NCBI GenBank assembly: GCA_963575745.1
Contig: CAUYUJ010015282.1
Coordinates: forward strand, 75,651 to 98,150
Source: Prorocentrum cordatum
Lineage: Eukaryota; Sar; Dinophyceae; Prorocentrales; Prorocentraceae
Length of the DNA stretch: 22,500 bases
Direction of reading: 5' to 3'
In this document: piece after piece, positions 1 through 9,610 of the stretch
Layout of the letters: each line of letters opens with the position of its first letter
Numbering within the stretch: position 1 is the first letter of the stretch
Notes under the pieces: model-generated
Seen by the model: the letters and a program-made list of their open reading frames with translations, nothing else
The model's database searches: none
What the model was told of the DNA's origin: nothing
Position numbers and translations under genes: made by a program

Positions 1-7
1 CCTAATC

Positions 8-131
8 GTGAATGATGGTTTCGCGCCGCGGGTTCGTTCCTGTGGTCTCTAGGGCCTGACCTGGGCCCCGTGAATGATGGTTTCGCGCCGCGGGTTCGTT
101 CCTGTGGTCTCTAGGGCCTGACCTGGGCCCC
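8..131. repeat. 62-bp tandem duplication
   Basis: Two adjacent, essentially identical 62-bp copies start at 8 and 70. Each opens with GTGAATGATGGTTTCGCGCC and closes with CTGACCTGGGCCCC. The lack of divergence indicates a recent duplication. The unit is not a multiple of three, so frames crossing it are incidental. Confidence 0.95.
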
Positions 132-670
132 CAGGCGCGTTCAACCTTGAACGCCTCCGCTGGGGTCGCCTTCGTGGATAGGGAGCGGGGAGGGGGGAGG
201 GAATGAGGTGAGCGAGCGGCGAAATGGAGAGGGAATAGGAAGATGGCGGCACCGATCGTGGTGCAGGACCACAAGCGATAAGCTTAGATAGTGTGGCAAC
301 GTGCAACCCCCTGATGGACAACGGCCCGGCCCAAACAGCGAGGCGCAAAGCGCCGTTATTTTCGCGCTCCAACGGTTGATAACGAAAAATGATGACGATG
401 ATTGTGGTGGCGTTGATGATCAGGGTGCTCATGGTAGCGGCGTGCCTCGATGTCCCATGCCGCTCCGGGGGGAGTTTCGACGGAAGATCTGACATCTCTT
501 ACTTACACAAGGTAATATTTCAATTCCGCCGGCTTCCGCCAGCGGGGCCGCCCCCTTTGTATTTCCGCCACTGTCCGCCAGCTTCGGTCTCAGGCGAGGG
601 GTCGGTAAGGCGTTTTCCGCGCGCGAGGAACTCAAGTAATAAACTCACGCAGCGAACTCACGTGGTGTCT
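132..670. other. Unassigned single-copy sequence
   Basis: No convincing gene is seen. The stretch holds a purine-rich patch near 180-240, an ATGATGACGATG-like patch near 388-420, and two related CCGCC-rich segments near 527-580. Short frames exist on both strands but share no domain, long exon or supported splice structure. Confidence 0.6.
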
Positions 671-1062
671 TGTGTTTGGGGTCTGGTGTTTGGAATTTGA
701 TGTTTGGTGTATGGGACTCTGTTTTTGGATTTGGTGTTTGAGGTGTGGCTTTGCAGTTCAAGGTTGGTGTTTGGGGTTTGGTGTTTGGGGTGTGGTGTTT
801 GGTGTTCGGTGTTTGGTGTTTGGGAATTTGGGCATTGGGGTTTCAGTTTTGGGAATTGATGTTTGCTGCTTGGAGTTTGAGGCTTGGTTTTTGGGGTTTG
901 GTGTGTTGGGCTTGGTGTTTGGGGATTGGTGCTTGATATTTGGTATTTGGGGTTTGGGGTTTGGGGTTTGGTGTTTTATGTTTGGTGTTTGGGGTTTGTT
1001 GTTTGGGGGTCGGGGTTAGGTGTCTGGTGTTTAGAATTTGGGAATTGGAGTTTGGGGTGTTT
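671..1062 (+). repeat. Degenerate 7-bp TTTGGGG/TTTGGTG array
   Basis: About 390 bp are built from 7-mers close to TTTGGGG, TTTGGTG, TTTGGGA and TGTGGTG, with almost no C on this strand. The consensus is one base away from the plant/algal telomere heptamer TTTAGGG. Because the unit lacks stop triplets, plus-strand frames stay open and give a meaningless Phe/Gly/Val/Trp/Leu pattern. The many G runs on one strand could form G-quadruplexes. Whether it descends from telomeric DNA is inference; it could equally be an independent minisatellite. Confidence 0.85.
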
Positions 1063-1311
1063 TTTGTTGTTGTGGGAGGTGGGGGGTGGGCAACCTGGAA
1101 GGGTCTCACCTGGAGAACCAACCGAATCGACACTTCCCCCCCCTCGGAATTATCCGCCTTTTTTTTCGTATTGAAATTTCATACGATTCTGCCCGTCGTG
1201 CATCTTAAGTCTGAACTCGTGTCATCCCAGCCCAGCCGGTATCACCCCCCCCCGCCATCCTCTGCAAATCATGCTATGCGGGCGCTCTCGTTTATCAAGG
1301 ATCATCCATGT

Positions 1312-1786
1312 TCGAGAATCCCTTGCAAGAGCGGGACGGAGTGCACGCGCGCGCGCGTCGTCGCGCGCATGCCGAAATCCTTCAAACACATCCTGTTTGT
1401 TGGGATTTCAAAGCCGAGTGGCACGAACACATAAAACACACATGGTTTTTGCAACGTGAGTTTTCAAACAAATTGTTTGCGCCCGCGCCCTCTCGTTTTT
1501 TCCGTCAAACAATTTGAGTTGTTACCATACTCAAGCAACGGCTTCCAAATTGGCCTCTCGCGAGCGCGTGTTAAAATCTTTCCAGCGTCCTTGCGCGCGT
1601 GCTGTTGCAGGAATCCCTTGCAACGAATGGAGCGAAGTGCGCGCGCGTCGTCGCCCGCATGCCGGAAGGTTTGACACATTTTTGTTATCGTAGGTATTTC
1701 AAAATCGAGTGTCCCGAACACATATAAACATACAGGGTTTTGCAACATCAGTCTTCAAACGAAAATCTTGCGCTCGCGCTCATGCG
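1312..1786. repeat. Two ~300-bp modules with CG-alternating cores
   Basis: Modules start near 1312 and 1610. Each reads, in order: ATCCCTTGCAA, a GACGAAGTGCGCGCGCG-type run, GTCGTCGCGCGCATGCCG, then TTCAAA-CGAGTG-CGAACACAT, then TTTTGCAAC and TCAAAC. The same order returns near 2623, 2932 and 3208. The alternating CG core is a classic Z-DNA-forming composition. Confidence 0.8.
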
Positions 1787-1836
1787 TTTTTTTTTTTTTT
1801 TTTGTTTCTCTCTCTCTCTCTCTCTCTCCATTTCAG
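1787..1836 (+). repeat. Poly-T plus (CT)n tract ending TTTCAG
   Basis: Seventeen T are followed by G, TTT and about eleven CT dinucleotides, ending in CCATTTCAG. It sits inside a repeat module at a point where the other copies have no such tract, so it is an expansion. It has the shape of a strong 3' splice site, but no exon follows convincingly. Confidence 0.85.
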
Positions 1837-2479
1837 GTTTTCTCACATTTTCGTTACATTCTGCCAAACGGGCCTCTCGCGCCGCATGCCGAACTCATTC
1901 GAACGCCCTTGCGCACGTGCTGGGGGCGGGCGCGCGATCCGTGACAAATATTTCCGCGCGGGCCAATTACGCGCGTCGTCCGCGCGCATGTCGAACTCCT
2001 TCAAAAGCCTTCATCTCTGACGCGAGGACATCGTCATTGTTATCGGCGGGCGTGATCATAATCGACGCCGTCACTGGTCTTGCCGTCGTCATCGCCACCT
2101 TCGTCACCGCAACTGCACTCATAATCGTGTACCAGTGTCGGCGCCGCCATGATACCGAGCCCGCCCAAGTCATCGACTCGCATTGAAGTGCCCCGTGGGA
2201 AATGCCCGGCGGTCAGCGCCACCGTGGCCGCGTTGGTCGCGCCAAACGAGTTGGCTCCTGTGCGCCCGAGCGTGTGCGGTATAGCGCGGCCGCAGAAGTA
2301 CACCAGCCAACTCCAAGCACTCATCTCAATCGCCGCCGCGTTGGTTTTGCAAACCAAGTTGCGCGTGGGTGGGTGGGATGTTCGCAACTGCGTGGAATGT
2401 GCCAACTCTTTTGTAACAACCAATTGGCCAGGCAGATTCTCTTTTCTAAAGGAATAATCGCATGGATTCCCGTTCCCCT

Positions 2480-3370
2480 CCCGCGCCGGAATCAGCGGTC
2501 CCCTCGTTCGTATTGCAGATTGCATATGGTTGTGCCCCATCATCCATCTTAGGTGCAAGCTCGTGCCATCCCAGAAAGGCTGGCATCGGCACCCCATTTC
2601 ACCCTTGGAAACATTAGTTTCCAAGAGTCCATTGCAAGAGATGAGACGAAGTGCGTTGCGCGCGCGTTGTCACGCGCGCGTGCCGAAAACATTCAACACT
2701 TGAAGTGTCGCAAGGAGTTCAAAATCGAATGTTCCGAACAGATATGGAAACACGCGGTTTCGCAACACTGAGTTTTCAAACACTCGCGCTCGGCTTTAAT
2801 GAATACTGATGACACTGTGTATATACAAGAACAAATTTAAACAATCACAGTCTCCGCCAAAAAGAGTCTTCGCGCGCGCGTATCAGAATCGCTGAGACGC
2901 CTTTGCCCGCGTGTTGTCGCATCAGTTTTATGCAACAAATGGGACGAAATGCGCGCGCGGGCGTGGTCGCGCGCGCATTTCGTAATCCTTCAAAAACATT
3001 GGGTTTCGGAAAGGTTTCAATTCTCCTGAAATCAGATTAAAAAAACACATGGCGGTGCAACGAACACATTCAAACAACGGTTGCGCTCGGGCTTTTGCGA
3101 ATGCTAAAGGAAACCGTGGGTGTCACAACGTTGTCATAACTTGCTATCGGACGGGCATTGCGCGCGCATGTCGGAATCGCTGGAACGCCCTTGCGCGCGT
3201 GTTGTCGCATGGGTCTTTGGCAACATATGGGGAGACGTGAGCGCGCGCGTGGTGGCTCGCGCGTGTCGAATTCATTCAACAACCTCACGCTTCGTAGTAA
3301 TCCGTAAGGGCTTCGCCCCCTGCCGCCGGCCCCCTCTCTCGGAGAATGGGCCATGGAAGAGCTAAGTCAT
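2480..3370. repeat. Dispersed repeat family, copy 2 with three ~300-bp modules
   Basis: After the 2498-2590 leader, modules begin near 2623, 2932 and 3208, spaced about 309 and 276 bp. The last is cut off near 3300. Each carries a long CG-alternating run with a CGCGCGCGT or GCGCGCGTGG core. The linker phrase CCCTTGCGCGCGTGTTGTCGCA appears near 3184 and in related forms near 1591, 1908, 2890 and 4126. No coding evidence is seen. Confidence 0.75.
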
Positions 3371-3477
3371 GAGGTCTTGGCGCTGTTGTGAAGCAGTATC
3401 GAATCTTCATGCGAAGCCGAACGCAATCAGCAAAACCAACTGATCACAAGAGGGGTTACCACACCTGGCGATTGGTG

Positions 3478-3712
3478 GATCTGCGTGAGGGGTGGCACCG
3501 AATTTCAGAAATGTGGCAAATCCCCTGTGTTTTTGGACCCTGACCCCGCGGATCTGCGTGAGGGGTGGCACCGAATTTCAGAAATGTGGCAAATCCCCTG
3601 TGTTTTTGGACCCTGACCCCGCGGATCTGCGTGAGGGGTGGCACCGAATTCCAGAAATGTGGAAAATCCATGTGTTTTTGGACCCTGACCCCGCGGATCT
3701 GCGTGAGAGGTG
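3478..3712. repeat. 73-bp tandem array, 3.2 copies
   Basis: Units start with GATCTGCGTGAGGGGTGGCA at 3478, 3551, 3624 and 3696 (spacing 73, 73, 72). Each contains GAATTTCAGAAATGTGG and TGTTTTTGGACCCTGACC. The first two units are nearly identical; the third has a few changes and one missing base; the fourth stops after about 18 bp. The 73-bp period shifts the frame by one per unit, so all frames read a rotated version of the same peptide, which argues against coding. Confidence 0.95.
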
Positions 3713-3802
3713 TCGATTTCGAGCCCCCCCAGCAATTCAGACAACGCGCCCAGGGGGTGCTAAAAATCCCGTTTGGGCCTCCCCCCCCCTCGCGCGGTCA
3801 AC

Positions 3803-3857
3803 CAACTAGTTACAGTAACCAGCAAGAAGTCAACTAGTTACAGTAACCAGCAAGAAG
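3803..3857. repeat. 28-bp tandem duplication
   Basis: CAACTAGTTACAGTAACCAG followed by CAAGAAGT occurs at 3803 and again at 3831. The second copy is exact through about 3857. Confidence 0.95.
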
Positions 3858-3944
3858 CAGAACTGTAACACTGGAAACTACAAACTACAACTGGTACAGG
3901 AAACTGCGAACCCGTGCCTCGCAGCCTGGTGGCCCCACAAGGGG

Positions 3945-4620
3945 GCCGGCGGATTTCAAAATCGAGTGCCGCGCAACGTATAACAAACACATGGTTTTGC
4001 AACTACAGTTTCCGAAAGTGCTTGCGCTTGCGATCCTGCGAATTCCTAAGAAACCGTAGGTTGTCACAATTTTCATTCGATTCTGCCAAACTGCCCCCTT
4101 TGCGCCGCAAGTCAACATCGTTCGAACGTCTTTGCGCGTGGGCTGGGGGGGGCGGCTTGTATCACATAATGCCATGCGGGCCGCTGTTGCGCGTCGGCCG
4201 CGCACACATGTCGAGCTCTTTCCGAAACCCCCATCACCGACGCGAAGACGCTGTCATCGTCGTCGGCGTGATCAGTTTCGCCGTCGCTGGCCCTGCCGTC
4301 GCCGTTGCTATCATGGTGGCCAGCATCGCCACCATCATCATCGCGTCTACCCTTGTCGACGATGTCATTATACTGCGCCCGTCCAAGTGACCGACTCGCG
4401 CTGAAGTGCCCGTTGGGAAGTGCCAGGCGATCAGCGCCACCGCGGCCGCGTCGGTCGCACCGCACTAGATGGTCGCTGCGCGCGCGAGCGTGCGCGAGCT
4501 AGCGCAGCCGCAGAGATGCACCAGCTAACTCATCGCAGTCGCCGTCGCACGGGTTTTGCAAACCAGCTTGCGGGTGGATGGGTGTGATGATTGCGCGATC
4601 AGTGGGCTGGACAACCCAGT
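3945..4620. repeat. Dispersed repeat family, truncated copy 3
   Basis: This aligns with 1695-2400: TTCAAAATCGAGTG near 3955, TTGTCACAATTTTCATTCGA near 4061, TTCTGCCAAAC near 4081, GACGCGAAGACGCTGTCATC near 4240, CTGAAGTGCC near 4402, ATCAGCGCCACCGCGGCCGC near 4430 and GGGTTTTGCAAACCAG near 4551. It lacks the poly-T/(CT)n insertion and the CG-rich leader modules. The minus-strand frame across 4234-4440 resembles its counterpart at 2040-2230, but both have many replacements and differing ends. Confidence 0.75.
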
Positions 4621-4795
4621 GCGAACAAACATCATTTGCACCACACAGTTTCCACCACGTAGTATGATGTAACACATTTTTTGTGGTCCAAATTAACCAG
4701 CATAGTTTGTTCGAGTTTTGATTCGACCATCCTGTATTTTTTCCCCGGTTGATTTTTTCTATGCTTATTTACGAATGCGCCAGCGAACATGATAT
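4621..4795. other. AT-richer unassigned segment
   Basis: This T-rich stretch shows no repeat relation to its neighbours and no supported gene. Confidence 0.5.
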
Positions 4796-4925
4796 TTACC
4801 CACGGGGCAGCCACGCGACAACCCACACGACAACCACAAAACACGTCGCGGGATAGCCGACGCGATCATTCCAAGGACAATCAGCGAGACCACCTACGGG
4901 ACAACTACGGGATAACTAACATCAG
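4796..4925. repeat. Degenerate GACAACC array, copy 1
   Basis: Irregular 10-12 bp units such as GCGACAACCCACAC, GACAACCACA and CGGGACAACTA are related to the better array at 5310-5510. The units are strongly diverged. Confidence 0.6.
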
Positions 4926-4979
4926 GGAAGCGGAGACGGGGTAACGGGCGGGGTAACAGCAAAGGGGGGAACAGGAAAT

Positions 4980-5309
4980 GGCCCGTTCGAGGCCACAAAT
5001 GCGCACTTTGTTGCAGTGCGGTTATTTCCGGTTTCCGCATTCATTGCAGCATCTACCAAATGTTGTTTGCGTTGAAAACTTTCGCCTGTTGTGCTGCAAG
5101 TTTTTGGTTTGGGCCATTATTTACCTGATCTGTGGGGCTTGTTTGCAGTTTTCCCGCAAGTAGTTGCAGAACAAACGCAGTGTAGTTTTTGTCGCATCGC
5201 AGAACAATTTCCGTGCAGTTTTCTGTTCTGGCCGTTGCTGTTTCTCCGTCTGGATTTTATGGTGGGTTTGTTACCCCGTTTAGGCGTTACTTGGTTTAGT
5301 TTTTCCTGC
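4980..5309. other. T-rich unassigned island between two GACAACC arrays
   Basis: This island holds recurring TTGCAG and TTTTCCGC words. A frame at 5091-5312 is open but very hydrophobic with no recognisable start context or domain. I see no gene here. Confidence 0.5.
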
Positions 5310-5510
5310 TAACTCAACCCACGGGACAACCGCAGGACAACCCAATGGACGACCATGGGACATCCATGAGACAGCCCATGGGACATCCTGGTGGACAACC
5401 ACGGAACAACCAACAACCCAGGGGACAACCCATTAGACAACCACGGCGCAGTCACGGGACAACCACGGGACAACCAACGGAACAACTTGCGGGGCTGCGC
5501 GAGGGCCACG
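5310..5510. repeat. GGGACAACC 11-12 bp array
   Basis: About 16 units of the type CCACGGGACAA(C) or CCATGGGACATC run head to tail, for example CACGGGACAACCACGGGACA near 5452-5471. Unit length varies between 10 and 12. Read on the minus strand it gives a repetitive Gly/Cys/Leu/Ser/Trp peptide that follows from the repeat and is not a gene. Confidence 0.85.
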
Positions 5511-5930
5511 GATAATTTTGATGTCTGAGTTGGCCGCACCCTCGGCCGACACATCGTCGTTTCCGCGCATCCCCGTCTCGGCCGCACGCGCGACGCGCGA
5601 CACGAACCGAAACCGAAACCGACTTCCCGGTCGGGTTGATTTGTTTTCGCCTTAAAAACAGATTTCCGAGTCCAAGCTGGGTGGGGCTATCTCGCGCGCG
5701 GCGTGGGGGCATGGGATCGCAGATGGCGTTGGTGCGGTGTGATGAGGGCGTGACCAGATGCGGGGGAGTTGCTTTTTTGATGCAGTGGTCTCTGTGCGTG
5801 TGCAGAGTCTTGGCCTGGGGGCTAGGGGCCAGCTCCTTGACCCTGGCCCTGTCTGCTCGCGCAGATGCAAGGTGTCGCATATCAGACCAGAGGTGTCATA
5901 GTATGGCACCGCATCGCAGCGCGTGGCATA
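5511..5930. other. Unassigned mixed sequence
   Basis: A frame that contains an ATG at 5711 is open to 6031 but runs into the pentamer repeat and has no domain. The minus strand is equally open. There is a short (CCGAAA) run near 5604. No supported gene is present. Confidence 0.5.
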
Positions 5931-6620
5931 TACACTTGCAGACCATTGGTTGTAGCAAAATGTACCTTTGCAGGGGAGAATGTTGTATGGGCATTGTGTT
6001 GCATCGCACGGCACATCGCATAGCATTGTAATTATCATTTACAGCATTGTGTCGCCCAGCATTGCACTGTCTTCGCGATGTGTTTTATGTTGAGTGGATG
6101 TTGCATTGTTTGTGTATGTCCTTCGTGTCAGTCTGGTTCTGCAGTACTTTTACACTGCACAGCTTTGCTTTTGTATATTTGTCCGTTGCGTTGCCTTGCA
6201 TTTCTGTGTTGCGTTGGATTGCATCGGCATTGCTTTCGCCTTGCTTTATCCATGCTTTGCAGTTGCGTTGGGGTTTCTACTTGTTGTTTAACAATGCTCG
6301 ACAGTGCACTGCCTTGCATTGCAGAGCTCGTGCATGCCTGTTTCATTGCAGGGCGCGGGTATCGCATCGTGTTGCACCACATTGTTGTCCGTTGCGTTAC
6401 GGTGCATTGCGCGTTTGGCAGGTGTTGCATTTCTGTTGCATTGCATTGTTTGGTTTCTGAGCAACTCATTGCATTCCATTGCGTTGTGTGTGTGTGTCTT
6501 TGCATGATTTTCACATGCATTTCATTGCGTTGCGTTGAAGTGCATGTCCTTCCATGGCGTTGCTTTTGCGCTATGTTCAGCTTGCGTTTAATTGTATGTA
6601 GGTTGTCCTGTTTTCGTCTT
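5931..6620 (+). repeat. Degenerate pentamer field (TTGCA/TTGCG/TTGTT)
   Basis: The sequence is dominated by 5-mers such as GCATT, GCGTT and GTGTT, for example TTGCATTGCATTG near 6427 and CATTGCGTTGCGTTGAAG near 6522. Substitutions are frequent and clean runs rarely exceed four units. It ends in TCTTTGCGTTGCAG at 6630, so it may lie in or form an intron upstream of the exon candidate at 6631. Confidence 0.75.
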
Positions 6621-6630
6621 TGCGTTGCAG

Positions 6631-7169
6631 AGAGGAGGACTGGGCCAGCTTGAGCCACCTTGTGGCACTTTTGAGGGAACGTTGGTCTATCTGGGACGAC
6701 ATATTCGCCAACGAGGCCCGTCTTGGACGCTGTACCACCTCGCGCCCCTTCCGTCCAGACCCCTGGGGAGAAGGCAGGGGGAACGGTTACCCCCTACCAG
6801 TAGGTGAAGGAGAGGCTGTTTTGAAGGAGCTGTGACTGGACGAGGCTACGCCCAGAGGGCTGATGGGATTGGCATCCACGATGGTTCCCAGCATCGACTG
6901 GCCTGACGTGCGCTCACTTGAGCAAACGTTCTGTCCATCTCTGTGTCATATCTTGTTACGGATGGAGATCTCCCCAGGTCCTCCAGAGTGAGTACGAGGG
7001 CCACATCGAGAACGTCTGGTTGTGTGGCTCAAGCGCCTTCGCAGCAGCCGTGCAGGTGGTGCACGGGGTGCTTGGGGAAAGCTGTTCATCTCGCATTCTT
7101 GTCTCAGTTGATCCATGCTTTGGCCCGCTCGTAGTGACGAGGACACGCATGACGACATGTGCTTGGTAG
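6631..7169 (+). CDS. Candidate 3' end of a spliced gene, product unknown
   Basis: This is a tentative two-exon model. Exon A is 6631-6799, after the acceptor-like TTTTCGTCTTTGCGTTGCAG. Its frame, with the first base completing a codon, reads a balanced peptide including EEDWASLSHLVALLRERWS. A GTAGGT donor at 6800 and the acceptor TCTCCCCAG ending at 6977 define a 178-bp intron in phase 0. Exon B (6978-7169) continues in frame with SEYEGHIENVWLCGSSAF and ends at TAG. Without splicing, exon A would instead read to TGA at 6835. Upstream exons are not found because the preceding 700 bp is pentamer repeat. No family is recognised. Splice sites and composition are visible; that it is a gene is inference, and it could be a remnant. 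Confidence 0.25.
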
Positions 7170-7761
7170 TGTGTTGGTCCGAACTGCTTCCGATGAGGAC
7201 GATGGTGATGACGAACTCGGTGATAACGATGACGGCGGTGTCGACGGTGATGACGGTGATACTATTGATTCTGATGTATGTGCTGTTGTTGGCGCTGAAC
7301 TCGCACTCTTTTGCAAGCTCAATGCAGCTATGCACAGGCCGATGAGGCCAAGAAGCATAATCACAGTCCTCAGCAGCCTGTGCTGAACGGCCAAGTGGAG
7401 GGAGAACGGAAGGAGGAGCAAGCAGACGACGAACGCGCATGCGAGAACGCGCAGGCGAGAGGCCGGGCGGCCGGGGCCTGAGGGGCGATGCGGCCGGTCT
7501 GGCAGGCAGGAAGGGACATAGGGGGGAGACAGCAGGCACGGGGCAGGTGCGAAGGGGGCGAGGGAGGAGGAGCAGGGGGAAGGGGAGGGAAGGACGAAAT
7601 TACCCGAGACGTGCTTCCCCCCTAGTGCACGTGAGGCGACTACGGATGTGAACTCTTCATGCACAAGAACACATGTCGAGATATGCAACATTTGCGAAGG
7701 CGATACAAGGTCCAGCCACGCACGTCGCACACCTGCGCAACATAGAACGGAGGACAATCAT
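7170..7761. other. Acidic-codon patch and GC-rich unassigned DNA
   Basis: A GATGAC/GGTGAT-rich patch at 7190-7270 gives an Asp-rich reading open to TGA near 7386. The opposite strand is open over 7104-7757 with a hydrophobic stretch. From 7387 the DNA is purine- and G-rich (AGGGGGCGAGGGAGGAGGAG-like). Neither strand carries a recognisable domain, and the open frames may be compositional. Confidence 0.4.
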
Positions 7762-7929
7762 GGAGGAGGGGGAGGAGGAGGAGGAGGAGGAGGAGGAGGA
7801 GGCGGAGGAGGCGGAGGCGGAGGCGGAGGCGGAGGCGGAGGCGGAGGCGGAGGCGGAGGCGGAGGAGGAGGCGGAGGAGGAGGAGGAGGAGGCGGAGGAG
7901 GAGGAGGCGGAGGAGGAGGAGGAGGAGGA
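7762..7929 (+). repeat. (GGA/GGC)n triplet array, 56 units
   Basis: 168 bp are made only of GGA and GGC triplets, with a central alternating GGAGGC run at about 7800-7862. All-purine stretches are interrupted only by single C. Frames across it give poly-Gly, poly-Glu/Ala or poly-Arg. It is a polypurine tract able to form triplex DNA. Confidence 0.97.
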
Positions 7930-8480
7930 ATAATAATAATAATAATAATAATATTAATAATAAGAATAAGAAGGAGAAGACTGATAATACTAATAATACT
8001 AATAATATTAATAAGACGATTCAGCATAAGAAGAATAATACGCAGACGAATAAGAATAATAATAATAACTAGAAGAATGATGATACTAATAATAATAATA
8101 TTAATTGTAATAATAATATTAATATTCATACTGATAATAGTAATACGAATAATAAGAATGATAAGCCGAAGAAGACGACTACTAGTAATACTAATAATCA
8201 TAATAATAAGAATACGAAGCAGACGAAGGCGACTACTAAGCAACTTAATAGCAAAACGAATAATAACACTAAGAATAATAATACGAGTAATAAGAATACG
8301 AATAAGACCACGACTAATAACGATACTACTACTAAGAATACTAATACTAATAATACGAATAATACTAGGAAGAAGAATAACCATAATAATAAGGGCAATA
8401 AGAAAAACAATAATAACAATAATAATAATAAAAAGAAGAATAACACATACGAATACTACTACCAATAATCATAACAATAA
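7930..8480 (+). repeat. Phase-kept degenerate AAT triplet array, ~550 bp
   Basis: Starting directly after the last GGA, about 170 consecutive triplets remain in phase until about 8447. Most belong to the small set AAT, AAG, ACT, ACG, with rarer GAT, CAT, ATT, AAC and AGT. Indels are essentially absent while substitutions are common. One frame is Asn/Lys/Thr-rich with a single early TAG near 8069; another is Ile/Arg/Leu-rich and open. The composition contrast with the flanking GGA arrays is abrupt at both ends. Confidence 0.95.
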
Positions 8481-8564
8481 GAGGAGGAGGAGGAGGAGGA
8501 GGAGGAGGAGGAGGAGGAGGAGGAGGAGGAGGAGGAGGAGGAGCAGGAGGAGGAGGAGGAGGAG
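8481..8564 (+). repeat. (GGA)n array, 28 units
   Basis: 84 bp of GAG/GGA repeat with one GCA interruption near 8544. It mirrors the array at 7762-7929, so the AT-rich block is bracketed by the same polypurine repeat in the same orientation. Confidence 0.97.
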
Positions 8565-8789
8565 GCTTGTGTCAGGAGAGGGAGACACGCTACTGATAAT
8601 AGCATCGACATGCGCTACATCTGCTCAATTCGCCCGCGCTGCCGCTGCAGGTAACGGGCGCCTAGGGAGGCTGGGAATTGACCGCTGAGGACATCGCCAT
8701 GCGCAACGTGACGCTCCAGCGCCCTGCGCTCTGTGATGCAACAGCGCCGCGCGCTGACTGAGGTCAGGCAACCGTCTGGGTGCTCGTGA

Positions 8790-9610
8790 CCACCGACTCC
8801 GCTGGACCACCTACGAGCAACGAGCGAGGCGACATTTGCTCAGTTCGCAGCCACCCAGGGAGCAGAGAGGTCTTGTCAGGGTGCGAGTGGCCCCGGATCC
8901 GCTTGACCTCCCAGGAGTCCAAGAAAGTGGCGGCAGTTGCGCAGGTTCGCAGTCGCCCAGAGGGCAGCGAAGTCCCGCCTGCTTGGCCCGCGGCTCAGCT
9001 GGACCTCTGAGGCATCCAAGAACACGGCGACGGTTGCGCAGTTCGCATCCATCCAAGGGAGCAGCGAGGTCCCGTCTGGGTGCGCGTTGCCCCCAATTCC
9101 GCTTGGATCCCAGCCGCCTACGAACGTGGCGGCGGTTGCGCTGTTCGCAGCCACCCAGGGAGCAGCGAGGTCCCCTCTGGGCGCGCGTGCGCCCCCGGCT
9201 CCACTGGACCTCCCAGGATCCTACGAAAGTGGACACAATTGCGCGGCTCGCATCCACCCCAGGAGCAGCGAGATCCCGTCGGGGTGCGCGTGGCCCCCGA
9301 CCCCGTTGAACCTCGCAGGAGAGCACGAACGTGGCGACGGTTGCACAGTTCGCATCCACCCGAGTGAGCAGCGAAGTCTCGTCTGGGTGCGCGTGCGCCC
9401 CCGACCCCACTGGACCTCCCAAAGGGCAGGAACGTGGCGACACTTGCGCAGTTCGCAGCCACCCAGAGAGCAGCGAGGGCCTGTCTGGGTACGCGTGGCC
9501 CCCGACCCCGCTGGACCTCCCAGGAACCCACGAGCATGGAAACAGTTGTGCAACTCGCCCTCCCAGGAGAGCACGAACATGTCGACAAGTGCGCAGCCCG
9601 CGGCCAACCA
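8790..9610. repeat. ~102-bp minisatellite, about 8 diverged units
   Basis: The phrase AGCAGCGAGGTC or close variants occurs at 8861, 8963, 9060, 9161, 9264, 9367 and 9469 (spacing 102, 97, 101, 103, 103, 102). Each unit also holds GCGCAGTTCGCAGCCACCCA, CCCCGACCCC(G/A)CTGGACCTCC and CACGAACGTGGCGAC. Long frames are open on both strands, the longest being minus 8811-10280. Since spacing is often not a multiple of three, the reading frame changes from unit to unit. I treat the frames as by-products of a GC-rich satellite. Confidence 0.92.

Larger units (their letters stand above)
1140..2480. repeat. Dispersed diverged repeat family, copy 1
   Basis: The segment near 1165-1250 (CGTATTG, CATCTTAAG, GTCATCCCAGC motifs) matches 2498-2590 (CGTATTG, CATCTTAGG, GCCATCCCAG). 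The block near 1695-2400 matches about 3950-4610, including TTCAAAATCGAGTG, TTCTGCCAAAC, GTCAGCGCCACC and GGTTTTGCAAACCA. By eye the copies are roughly 70-80% identical, with indels. No protein domain is visible. Frames on both strands across the duplicated block are broken differently in the two copies, so a non-coding repeat is more likely than a gene family. Confidence 0.75.

Noticed and set aside
1787-1836. Splice acceptor at poly-T/(CT)n-TTTCAG
   Set aside because: No coding exon follows, and the tract is a microsatellite expansion absent from the homologous repeat copies.
2040-2624. 194-codon minus frame in the dispersed repeat, with a counterpart at 4112-4465
   Set aside because: The two copies differ by many replacements and have unrelated ends; no domain; better explained by repeat homology.
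7648-8688. 346-codon plus frame with poly-Gly and Ile/Arg tracts
   Set aside because: It is composed almost entirely of GGA/GGC and AAT-type microsatellite.
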